From: Goodfellowiella coeruleoviolacea
GTDB lineage: Bacteria > Actinomycetota > Actinomycetes > Mycobacteriales > Pseudonocardiaceae
DNA length: 64,000 bases
NCBI RefSeq assembly: GCF_024171785.1
Contig: NZ_JAMTCK010000008.1
Span: forward strand, 1 to 64,000
Direction of reading: 5' to 3'
The notes under the pieces are model-generated. The model made no database searches, was not told the DNA's origin, and saw only the letters and a list, made by a program, of their open reading frames with translations. Shown piece after piece: positions 17,397-24,811 of this stretch. The translations under genes and the position numbers were made by a program. Within the stretch, counting starts at the first letter, position 1, and every line of letters begins with the position of its first letter.

Positions 17397-18650
17397 ATGC
17401 GGTTGGCAGAGGCGTTCGAGCGGGTGGTGGGGCCTGAGGTCCCGGTCGGCTTCCGCGCCTACGACGGGAGCACAGCCGGCCCGCCGGACGCCGAGGTCAC
17501 CCTGCACCTGCGCACCCCGGTCGCGGTGTCCCACCTGGTGTCGGCGCCCAACTCGCTGGGCCTGGCACGCGCCTACGTCACCGGCCACCTGGAGGTGGAG
17601 GGCGACCTGCACACCGCGCTGTCCCGGCTGTTCGACGTCCGCATCGGACACATCACCGTGGCCGAGCGGCTGGAGATGCTGCGCTCCTTCCTCGGCGCCA
17701 AGCTGCTCTACCGGGCGGCGCCACCGCCGCAGGAGGCCCGCCAGCGCGGGCTGCGCCACTCCAGGCGGCGCGACCAGCAGGCCATCTCGCACCACTACGA
17801 CGTGTCCAACCGGTTCTACGAACTGCTGCTCGGCCCGTCCATGGCCTACACCTGCGCGGTGTACCCCACGGCGGAGTCCACTTTGGAGCAGGCGCAGTTC
17901 ACCAAGTTCGACCTGGTGGCGCGCAAGCTCGGGCTGCGCGAGGGCATGCGGCTGCTGGACGTGGGCTGCGGCTGGGGCGGCATGGTGATGCACGCCGCCC
18001 GCGAGTACGGGGTGCGCGCGCTGGGCGTGACCCTGTCCAGGGCCCAGGCCGAGTGGGCGCAGAAGGCCATCGCCGACGCCGGGCTGGGCGACCTGGCCGA
18101 GGTGCGCCACCTGGACTACCGGGACGCGCCGGCGGAGGAGTTCGACGCGATCAGCTCGATCGGCCTGACCGAGCACATCGGCGAGCACAACCTGCCCAGC
18201 TACTTCCGGTCGCTCTACGAGCGGCTGCGGCCGGGCGGGCGGCTGCTCAACCACTGCATCACCCGGCCGGACAACCGGATCCCGGCCAAGGCCGGGGCGT
18301 TCATCAGCCGGTACGTGTTCCCGGACGGCGAGCTGGTCGGCGTTGGCCGGCTGGTGTCGCTGATGCACGACACCGGGTTCGAGGTGCGGCACGAGGAGAA
18401 CCTGCGCGAGCACTACGCCATGACGCTGGCCGGGTGGTGCGCCAACCTGGAGGAGAACTGGGAGCAGGCCGTGCGCGAGGTGGGCCTGGCCACCGCCCGG
18501 GTGTGGCGGCTGTACCTGGCCGCCTCCCGGGTCGGCTTCGAGCGCAACGTCGTGCAGCTGCACCAGGTGCTCGGGGTGAAGCTGGCCGGCCACGACTCGG
18601 GCATGCCGTTGCGCCCCGACTGGGAGCCGGCCCGCCAGCCCACCAGCTGA
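17397..18650 (+). CDS. tmsB: SAM-dependent fatty-acid methyltransferase, CFA-synthase family (TmsB/BfaB-like)
   Basis: 417 aa; AAGGGAG precedes the ATG. The N-terminal accessory domain is followed by the CFA-synthase core: SHHYDVSNRFYELLLGPSMA with YTCAVY, SAM motif LLDVGCGWGGMVMHAAREYG, then GVTLSRAQAEWA. It moves a methyl group from SAM to the double bond of an oleoyl phospholipid to give the 10-methylene product, which TmsA then reduces. The pairing with the FAD reductase argues for 10-methyl branching over cyclopropanation. The following gene hydrolyses SAM, which is unexpected beside a SAM user. Confidence 0.87.
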   Translation: MRLAEAFERVVGPEVPVGFRAYDGSTAGPPDAEVTLHLRTPVAVSHLVSAPNSLGLARAYVTGHLEVEGDLHTALSRLFDVRIGHITVAERLEMLRSFLGAKLLYRAAPPPQEARQRGLRHSRRRDQQAISHHYDVSNRFYELLLGPSMAYTCAVYPTAESTLEQAQFTKFDLVARKLGLREGMRLLDVGCGWGGMVMHAAREYGVRALGVTLSRAQAEWAQKAIADAGLGDLAEVRHLDYRDAPAEEFDAISSIGLTEHIGEHNLPSYFRSLYERLRPGGRLLNHCITRPDNRIPAKAGAFISRYVFPDGELVGVGRLVSLMHDTGFEVRHEENLREHYAMTLAGWCANLEENWEQAVREVGLATARVWRLYLAASRVGFERNVVQLHQVLGVKLAGHDSGMPLRPDWEPARQPTS

Positions 18651-18668
18651 CGTGGTACAGAGGAACTG

Positions 18669-19532
18669 ATGAACAACACCGCCGCGCACCCCTGGAACTG
18701 CATCTCCTTCACCACCGACTACGGCCTGGAGGACGGGTTCGTGGCGGCCTGCGCCGGGGTGATCGCCACGATCGCCCCGGCGGCCAGGGTCATCGACATC
18801 ACCCACGCCGTGCCCGCGCAGGACATCCGGCGCGGCGCGGTCGTGCTGGAGCAGACCGCGCCGTACCTGCCGCCGGCCGTGCACCTGGCCGTCGTCGACC
18901 CGGGCGTGGGCACCCAGCGCCGGGGTGTGCTGCTGGTGGCCGGTGACGCGACGGCGGTGCGGGGCCTGCTGGTCGGCCCGGACAACGGTCTGCTGCTGCC
19001 CGCGGCCGAGGCCCTCGGCGGGCTGCGTGCCGCCTACGAGCTGGCCGAGCCGCGCTACTGGCTGCCCGAGGTGTCCATGACCTTCCACGGTCGGGACGTG
19101 TTCGCCCCGGTCGCCGCGCACCTGGCCACCGGGGTGCCGCCGGAGTCGTTCGGCCCGTCCGTGCCACTGGCCGAGCTGGTGCGGCTGCCCGAGCCGGTCA
19201 ACCGGGTGGAGCGGGGCGCGGCCGGGCCGGCACTGGTGACCGAGGTGATCGCGGTGGACCGGTTCGGCAACGTGCAGCTGGCCGCGCACCGGGCCGACCT
19301 GGCGCGGCTGGACCTCCCGCCGGGCCAGCCGGTGGGCCTGCACAGCGCCGACGCCAGTGCCCCCGGCGAGGCCCGCACGGTGCTGGTCGGCCGCACCTTC
19401 GCCGACGTGGCCCCGGGTGAACTGGTGCTCATCGTGGACTCCAGCGACCGCCTGGCCGTGGCCGTCAACGGCGGAGCCGCCGCCGTCCTGCTCGGCGTGC
19501 AACCGGGCAGCCTGGTCCGCCTGGACCGGTAG
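18669..19532 (+). CDS. SAM hydrolase (SAM hydroxide adenosyltransferase, DUF62)
   Basis: 287 aa. It has the DUF62 motifs FTTDYG, VDPGVGT, GPDNG and TFHGRDVFAPVAA in the N-terminal domain, and RFGN and NGGAAAVLLG in the C-terminal beta domain. The Asp, Arg and His used to activate water appear to be in place (VDPGVGTQRR; FHGRD). Members split S-adenosylmethionine to adenosine and methionine, and are related to fluorinase and chlorinase. It starts 18 bp after tmsB, within the same operon by spacing. The chlorinase/fluorinase-specific insertion was not seen, so a halogenase is unlikely. The biological role of the family remains unclear. Confidence 0.88.
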   Translation: MNNTAAHPWNCISFTTDYGLEDGFVAACAGVIATIAPAARVIDITHAVPAQDIRRGAVVLEQTAPYLPPAVHLAVVDPGVGTQRRGVLLVAGDATAVRGLLVGPDNGLLLPAAEALGGLRAAYELAEPRYWLPEVSMTFHGRDVFAPVAAHLATGVPPESFGPSVPLAELVRLPEPVNRVERGAAGPALVTEVIAVDRFGNVQLAAHRADLARLDLPPGQPVGLHSADASAPGEARTVLVGRTFADVAPGELVLIVDSSDRLAVAVNGGAAAVLLGVQPGSLVRLDR

Positions 19533-19595
19533 CCAGCGCGGACCGGTCAGGAATCGAGAAGCACAGGTCAGGGCGCCGCTCCTAACCTCATCGGC

Positions 19596-19775
19596 ATGAC
19601 GTTCACCGAGAGCTTCGGCCGCGGGTACCCGCTGGCGCGGTACGGACGCCGGGCGCTGGCCGAGGACGCCGGCGCCGCTCCCGACGGCACCGGCTCGCCC
19701 CGGATCGCGATCGGCGGCGACGCCGGGGGGCGCACGGACCCGGACGGGTTCGCGGGGGAGCCCGCACCGCGGTGA
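19596..19775 (+). CDS. Possible small ORF, 59 aa, unknown
   Basis: ATG 19596 to TGA 19773. It starts MTFTESFGRGYPLARYGRRA and ends in a Gly/Asp-rich tail. There is no Shine-Dalgarno, but TAACCT at 19583-19588 could be a -10 for a leaderless message. Codon third positions are GC-rich, as in real genes. It matches no family I know. It could be a short peptide gene or chance; the rest of 19533-19983 shows nothing else clear. Confidence 0.3.
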   Translation: MTFTESFGRGYPLARYGRRALAEDAGAAPDGTGSPRIAIGGDAGGRTDPDGFAGEPAPR

Positions 19776-19983
19776 GCCGCGGTGGCGCGCACACATCCGC
19801 GTCACGAGCGCGCCACGACCACGTCACAACCCAGGCACGAACCGTCCACAGCGGACTGCCGGTCGACCACACAGGACGAATTTCGCGACCGTCCACACTG
19901 GTCAGCGCTGTTCCGGTGCCGGTCAACCGGGTTAGAGTCCGTCCAAGAGATCACCCAGCACGACAACGAGGAAGAAACCTGTC

Positions 19984-20436
19984 ATGGGCAGCACCACGAG
20001 CAGCAAGCACGAGGGATTCACGGCCGAGGAGCGGGCCGCGATGAAGGAACACGCCCAGGAGCTGAAGAAGTCAGCGCGCCGCGCCTCGGCCGAGGAGAAG
20101 GCGGCGGAGGCGGTGCGGGACGTGCTCGCGAAGATCGCCGCCATGCAGGACTCGGACCGGGTCATGGCCGAGCGGGTCCACGAGATCATCACCACCAACG
20201 TCCCGACCCTCGCGCCGAGGCTCTGGTACGGGATGCCCGCCTACGCCCGGGACGGCAAGCTCATCTGCTTCTTCCAGCCCGCGGAGAAGTTCAAGGCGCG
20301 CTACGCCACGCTCGGGTTCAGCGACGAGGCGAAGCTGGACGAGGGCTCGATGTGGCCGGCCAGTTACGCGCTGACCGAGGTGACGGACGAGGTGGCGGCG
20401 CGCATCGTCGAGCTGGTGAAGCGGGCGCTGGGCTGA
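19984..20436 (+). CDS. DUF1801 protein (YdhG/Fra-like fold)
   Basis: 150 aa with GAGGAAGA before the ATG. The charged, helical N-terminus (about 1-45) is followed by a DUF1801 domain: VPTLAPRLWYGMPAYARDGK, ICFFQPAEKFKARYATLGFS and a helix VAARIVELVKRAL. The family includes the Bacillus iron chaperone Fra/YdhG, related to frataxin, but most actinobacterial members are uncharacterised. It is followed 93 bp later by an AraC-type regulator in the same direction. Confidence 0.82.
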   Translation: MGSTTSSKHEGFTAEERAAMKEHAQELKKSARRASAEEKAAEAVRDVLAKIAAMQDSDRVMAERVHEIITTNVPTLAPRLWYGMPAYARDGKLICFFQPAEKFKARYATLGFSDEAKLDEGSMWPASYALTEVTDEVAARIVELVKRALG

Positions 20437-20529
20437 GGCCGCGTCCCGAGGCGCGGGCCGTCCCGGCGGCAGCGGGCTGCCCCGGCATCCGACCCGCGTG
20501 TTCGCGGACATCGAGGAAAGGGAGTTCCC

Positions 20530-20994
20530 ATGTGCCAACCGGCGATGGCGCGCGCACTCACCGAGGCGCAGCGCCTGAAGGACCTCGCGCGGCTGCGCCG
20601 CGTCCGGGACCGGATCGACCGGGACTACGCCCAGCCGCTGGACGTCGAGGCGCTGGCCCGCAGCGTGCACATGTCGGCAGGGCACCTCAGCCGCCAGTTC
20701 CGGCTCGCCTACGGTGAATCGCCGTACAGCTACCTGATGACCCGGCGCATCGAGCGCGCCATGGCGCTGCTGCGCCGCGGCGACCTCAGCGTCACCGAGG
20801 TCTGCTTCGCGGTCGGCTGCTCGTCGCTGGGCACCTTCAGCACCCGCTTCACCGAACTGGTCGGCATGCCGCCGAGCGCCTACCGGCGGCAGGCGAGCGG
20901 GGAAGCGGCGGGAATCCCGTCGTGCGTGGCCAAACAGGTCACCAGGCCGGTGCGGACGCGGCCGGCGCGGGCCGGGCAACCGCAGCCGGCGTGA
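20530..20994 (+). CDS. AraC-family transcriptional regulator (DNA-binding domain only)
   Basis: 154 aa; GGAAAGGGAG precedes the ATG. Residues about 20-122 are the double-HTH AraC domain: YAQPLDVEALARSVHMSAGH with LSRQFR, and VTEVCFAVGCSSLGTFSTRF with a closing MPPSAYRR. No separate ligand domain is present. A basic, Arg/Ala/Pro-rich tail ends the protein. Such short forms often act in stress responses. Its target is unknown; the DUF1801 gene upstream is a candidate. A GC-rich hairpin lies downstream. Confidence 0.88.
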   Translation: MCQPAMARALTEAQRLKDLARLRRVRDRIDRDYAQPLDVEALARSVHMSAGHLSRQFRLAYGESPYSYLMTRRIERAMALLRRGDLSVTEVCFAVGCSSLGTFSTRFTELVGMPPSAYRRQASGEAAGIPSCVAKQVTRPVRTRPARAGQPQPA

Positions 20995-21048
20995 CGGCCA
21001 CCGGCCGCTGCGCACCCGAGGGCCGCGCCGCGCACCCGGCACGCCGCG

Positions 21049-21075
21049 CCGGCCCGCGCGGTCAGCGCGGGCCGG
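21049..21075. terminator. 11-bp GC hairpin between convergent genes
   Basis: CCGGCCCGCGC (21049-21059), loop GGTCA, GCGCGGGCCGG (21065-21075). It spans the stop codon of the minus-strand GGDEF gene and follows the AraC gene on the plus strand. Confidence 0.5.
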
Positions 21076-23290
21076 TGAAGTGGCGCTCGACGAGTTCGGG
21101 TGGACCGGGGTCGGCGAACAGCGGGCCGCTGGCGGTGGTCACGCCCAACTCGGCCAGCAGCGCGGCCTGCTCCTCGGTGCGCACGTCCTCGACGTGCACC
21201 TCGAAGCCCAGGGTGCGGCCGATGTCCACGAAGTGCCGGAACGAGCCCAGCACGCAGGCGTTCGCCCCGGAGTCGGTGACCAGGTCCACCGGCAGCGGTC
21301 CGGCCATGACCAGGGTGCTGACCGGCAGGCCGGCCAACAGCCGAGGGGTGACCACACCGGGACCGGTCATGGTGAACGACACCCGCACGCCGAGGTCGAC
21401 CAGGGTGTGCAGGTCCTCAAGGCGCTCCTCGTCCATGGCGTGCAGGCCGCGGTCGCTGAACTCCAGGTGCAGCTGCTCGGCGGGAAGATCGTTGTCCCGC
21501 AACACCGCCAGCACCTTGCTGACCAGTTCGGGCTCGCGGCACAGCCGTCTGGTCAGCGCGACCCGTAGCGGGCGGGCGGCCCGGTCGTGGTCGCGGTGCC
21601 AGGCACTGGCCTGGGTGACGGCCTCGGTGAGCATCCAGTGGCCCAGCGGCACGATCAGGCCGGTCTCCTCGGCCAGGTCGGCGAAGTCGGCCGGGCCGAG
21701 CACGCCCTGCTCGGGGTGGTCCCAGCGCACCACGGTCCCGACCTCGACCACCGTCCGGTCGCGCAGCCGGACGACCGGCTGGTAGGCGAGCCGGAACTGG
21801 CCGGTCTCCAGCGCGCCGGGGATGGTGGTGGCCAGCACGAACCGGTCGCGGTCGCGCCGGTCCCGATCCCGGTCGTAGAGCGCCCACTGCGCCTTGCCGG
21901 CGGCCTTGGCCCAGCTGACCGTGGTGTCCGCCGCCCGCAACAGGTCGATCGGGTCGGCCCCGCGGCTGATCCGGTCGACGATGCCCACGCTGGTCGACAC
22001 GGCGACGCCGTGCTCGCCCACGTAGATCGGCTCCGCGAACAGTTCGATCACCTGCTCGACCCTGGCCACCACGGACTGGGTGTCGACCGGGTCGTGGATC
22101 AGCACGGCGAACTCGTCCCCGCCGATCCGGGCGACCAGGTCGAGTTCGTCGCCGAACACCGTGCGCAGGTGGCTGGCGACCGCCATCAGCACCCGGTTGC
22201 CCACCTCGTGGCCGAAGCCGTCGTTGACGATGCGGAAGCCGTCGATGTCGAACTGGCACAGGGCCAGCCGGTCCGGTCCCTTGGCGCCCAACAGGGATTC
22301 GAGCTGGCTGAGGAACTTGGTGCGGTTGGGCAGGCCGGTCAGCACGTCGTGCAGGCTCTGGTGCAGCATCTGGTCCTGCAGCAGCCGGATCTCGTCGAGG
22401 TTCTCCACCATGGCGACGAAGTAGTCCGGCTGGCCGCTCTGGTCCCGCACCAGCGAGGTGGCGACCAGGGTGGTGACGGCCTCGCCGTCCTTGCGCACCA
22501 ACCGCTTCTCGGCCCGGAAGTGGTCCCGGCCGCTGCTCAGCAGGTCGTTGCCGAGCTGGGCCAGCGCGGGCAGGTCGGCCGGGTGCGCCACGTCGCGCAC
22601 GTGCAGTTGCGCCAACTCCTCGGCGGTGTAGCCGAGCAGGGTGCACATGGCCTCGTTGAAGTCGAAGATCCGCTGGTCCATGGACACCAGCACGATGCTG
22701 ACCGCCGAGGAGGTGAACACCGCGCGGAACCGGGTCTCGCTGGCGCGCAACGCCCGCTCGGCCTCCCGGGTGGCCATCAGCGCCGCGCTCTTGCTGATCT
22801 CCTGCTCGTCCAGGGTGCGCTCGCGCAGCGCCTCGGTGAAGCTGGCGGCCAGGGCGGCGACCGACTGGATGACCCGTCTCGGTAACCGCCAGTCCGGGGC
22901 CAGGTTGAGGTGGTCGAGCAGGTGGTTGCCGATCAGCTCGATGGTGCGTTCCAACGTGGCCGCGGACGCCAGGTTGCGGGTGGTCATGTCGGCGCCGACG
23001 CGGTGCGCGGGCGCGGTGGAGAACGGCTCGGCGAGCAGGGCGTCGGCCAGTTGGTCGGTGTAGCCGAGCAGCACGTCCTCCAGGTCACCCGGGGGCAGCG
23101 CGACCACGGTGGTGGCGTTGACCGCGATGGCCCACTTGCGGGCGAAGGCGAGCCGTCCGGCGGACAGGCTCGCCGCGGGAACAACGCCGGACGGGAGGTC
23201 GTCCGGGCGCAGTTCCGCGGCGGCCGAGAGGTAGCTGGTGCGAACGTCGACGTCCTCGTTGCCGTGGGCGGGCGCGGCGTGGTCAGTCAT
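21062..23290 (-). CDS. PAS-GGDEF-(degenerate EAL) signalling protein
   Basis: 742 aa, cytoplasmic, no TM segment. An N-terminal helical region (about 1-170) is followed by a PAS domain (SETRFRAVFTSSAVSIVLVS) and a GGDEF domain with intact RIGGDEF, so diguanylate cyclase activity is likely. The RxxD inhibitory site before GGDEF is absent. The C-terminal EAL-like domain has VVEVGTVVRWDHPE where EAL would be, and lacks several metal-binding acids, so phosphodiesterase activity is probably lost and the domain may sense or bind c-di-GMP. It overlaps the upstream methyltransferase gene by 8 bp, so the two are translated together. Confidence 0.9.
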   Translation of the reverse strand: MTDHAAPAHGNEDVDVRTSYLSAAAELRPDDLPSGVVPAASLSAGRLAFARKWAIAVNATTVVALPPGDLEDVLLGYTDQLADALLAEPFSTAPAHRVGADMTTRNLASAATLERTIELIGNHLLDHLNLAPDWRLPRRVIQSVAALAASFTEALRERTLDEQEISKSAALMATREAERALRASETRFRAVFTSSAVSIVLVSMDQRIFDFNEAMCTLLGYTAEELAQLHVRDVAHPADLPALAQLGNDLLSSGRDHFRAEKRLVRKDGEAVTTLVATSLVRDQSGQPDYFVAMVENLDEIRLLQDQMLHQSLHDVLTGLPNRTKFLSQLESLLGAKGPDRLALCQFDIDGFRIVNDGFGHEVGNRVLMAVASHLRTVFGDELDLVARIGGDEFAVLIHDPVDTQSVVARVEQVIELFAEPIYVGEHGVAVSTSVGIVDRISRGADPIDLLRAADTTVSWAKAAGKAQWALYDRDRDRRDRDRFVLATTIPGALETGQFRLAYQPVVRLRDRTVVEVGTVVRWDHPEQGVLGPADFADLAEETGLIVPLGHWMLTEAVTQASAWHRDHDRAARPLRVALTRRLCREPELVSKVLAVLRDNDLPAEQLHLEFSDRGLHAMDEERLEDLHTLVDLGVRVSFTMTGPGVVTPRLLAGLPVSTLVMAGPLPVDLVTDSGANACVLGSFRHFVDIGRTLGFEVHVEDVRTEEQAALLAELGVTTASGPLFADPGPPELVERHFTGPR

Positions 23291-24125
23291 GGCCGGAGCG
23301 CTCCACCGGTCGGTCCTGCGCCCGAACCCGGCCGACCGCCACGAACAGCGCGGAGTCCGCCGGGGCGATCGCCCGGTCGCCCGCCTCGGGATGCCACTCC
23401 GGCACGTGCACCAGGCCGGGCTCCACCAGGTCCAGGCCGTCCAGCAGCGCGGCCACCTCGGCGCGGGTGCGCGGGTGCACGGGACTGGTGCTGTTCTCGT
23501 ACATGGCCAGCACCGGTTTGATCGCGCTCGGCGAGCCCTCGGTGGTCACGTGGGACAGGGCCAGGTAGCTGCCGGGCGCCAGGGCGTCGCGGTAGCGGGT
23601 GAGCAGCCGGCGCGGCTGCTGGTCCTCGGCCACGAAGTGCAGCAGCGCCACCATGAGCACGGCCACCGGCTCGGTGAGGTCCAGCAGACCGGTGGCGACG
23701 GCGTCCGCGATCAGGGTCTCGGGGTCGGTGGCGTCCGCCTGCACGATCGCGGCCCGGTCGTTGTTGGCCAGCATGAGTTCGCCGTGCGCCACGGCCACCG
23801 GCTCGTAGTCCGCGTACACCACGCGGTAGTCGGCGCCGGCCTGCTCGGCCACCTCGTGCACGGCGCCGACACTGGGAATGCCCGAACCGATGTCGAGGAA
23901 CTGCCGGATCCCCGCGTCCAGGCAGTGCAGCACGGCCTTCTTCTGGAAGGTCCGGTTCAGCACGGCGAGTTCCCGCGCGGTGGGCAGTTTGTCGAGCACC
24001 TCCCTGGCGAAGGACCGGTCCACCGCGAAGTTGCACCCGCCGCCGAGGAGGTAGTCGTAGACCCGGGCGGCGCTCGGTCTGGACAGGTCCACCTCCTTGA
24101 GGGTCCTGCCGGTCGGACGGTTCAT
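23283..24125 (-). CDS. SAM-dependent methyltransferase, SAV_2177/DUF574 family
   Basis: 280 aa from ATG 24125, chosen for GAGG 7 nt upstream and because the preceding 16 codons are not conserved-looking. Family features: RPSAARVYDYLLGGGCNFAV, FLDIGSGIPSVGAVHEVAE (SAM site), VVYADYEP, and ALLHFVAEDQQPRRLL. The family is large in Streptomyces and Pseudonocardiaceae, but its substrates are unknown. It overlaps the PAS-GGDEF gene that follows, which is an unusual partner. A possible promoter is at 24632-24660. Confidence 0.9.
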   Translation of the reverse strand: MNRPTGRTLKEVDLSRPSAARVYDYLLGGGCNFAVDRSFAREVLDKLPTARELAVLNRTFQKKAVLHCLDAGIRQFLDIGSGIPSVGAVHEVAEQAGADYRVVYADYEPVAVAHGELMLANNDRAAIVQADATDPETLIADAVATGLLDLTEPVAVLMVALLHFVAEDQQPRRLLTRYRDALAPGSYLALSHVTTEGSPSAIKPVLAMYENSTSPVHPRTRAEVAALLDGLDLVEPGLVHVPEWHPEAGDRAIAPADSALFVAVGRVRAQDRPVERSGHD

Positions 24126-24811
24126 GGCGTACCTCGTTTCGGCTGGGGAAACCAACGCTGGGGAAACCAACACCGTGCGGGACGGGGCGCCGGGCTCAGC
24201 GGGCCGCGCGGAACGACGACGTGGAGTGGATGACGGGGGACGCGAGCGGCCCGGCGCCGGGCCGGTGGGTGCCGAGGGGCGCGCCAGCCGGCCACTGCGC
24301 TGTCCTGGTCACGGTGTGTGTCACGACGAACCTTCCTGGGCTCGGTCGGATTCCACAGGGGTTTGTCCCGGAAACCGCGACCTCCGCTGGTCCTCGGCTG
24401 CCGCGGCTGGACGGTGCCGGGGGACGGGCCGGTGCCAGCGCTGGTGTGGACAGCTCGCGCGGGGTTACCCACTGCACGCCCCGAGGGTGATAGTAGCGCT
24501 GTGGTTGCGGTGAGTGTACTGCCCATTCTGCATATTCGGGATAGCGGTGTTGCCGGAAACGGCCGACCGCGCTGGTCAACGACGAACGGGTGAACCCATT
24601 GGTGCAACCGACCCAGCAGGCTGTTTTGCCTTGTTAACGGAATGGCCGAACAGCTGTCAATCGGCCGGTGAACAGTTGGCCCGAATGGGCGCAGGGGCGG
24701 AAGGCCGAGCCGGCCGGGCAAGTACTCTGCGTAACAGTTTTTCGCCCGGCCAGCCGGCCCGCGCGCCGGCGGCGCGGCCCGGTCCGCTCGGGTGGACCGG
24801 GCCGTCCGGGC
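24126..24811. other. 686-bp gap, no gene seen
   Basis: It lies between the methyltransferase start and the metE stop, both on the minus strand. Frames on both strands read as low-complexity Pro/Arg/Gly shadows without start signals. AT content rises around 24500-24660, where a possible promoter is found. The stretch 24126-24500 could be a long 5' leader of the methyltransferase-GGDEF operon. Confidence 0.5.
24632..24660 (-). promoter_or_regulatory. Candidate minus-strand promoter TTGACA-N17-TTAACA
   Basis: On the minus strand TTGACA (24660-24655) and TTAACA (24637-24632) are 17 bp apart. The -35 is consensus and the -10 is weak. The only downstream gene is the methyltransferase, whose ATG is about 500 bp away, implying a long leader if used. 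Confidence 0.3.

Noticed and set aside
18669-19532. Fluorinase/chlorinase
   Set aside because: The sequence fits SAM hydrolases; the loop specific to halogenases was not seen.
17106-19805. 899-codon minus-strand frame across tmsB and the SAM hydrolase
   Set aside because: Shadow of two well-supported plus-strand genes; composition His/Gln/Gly-rich, no domain.
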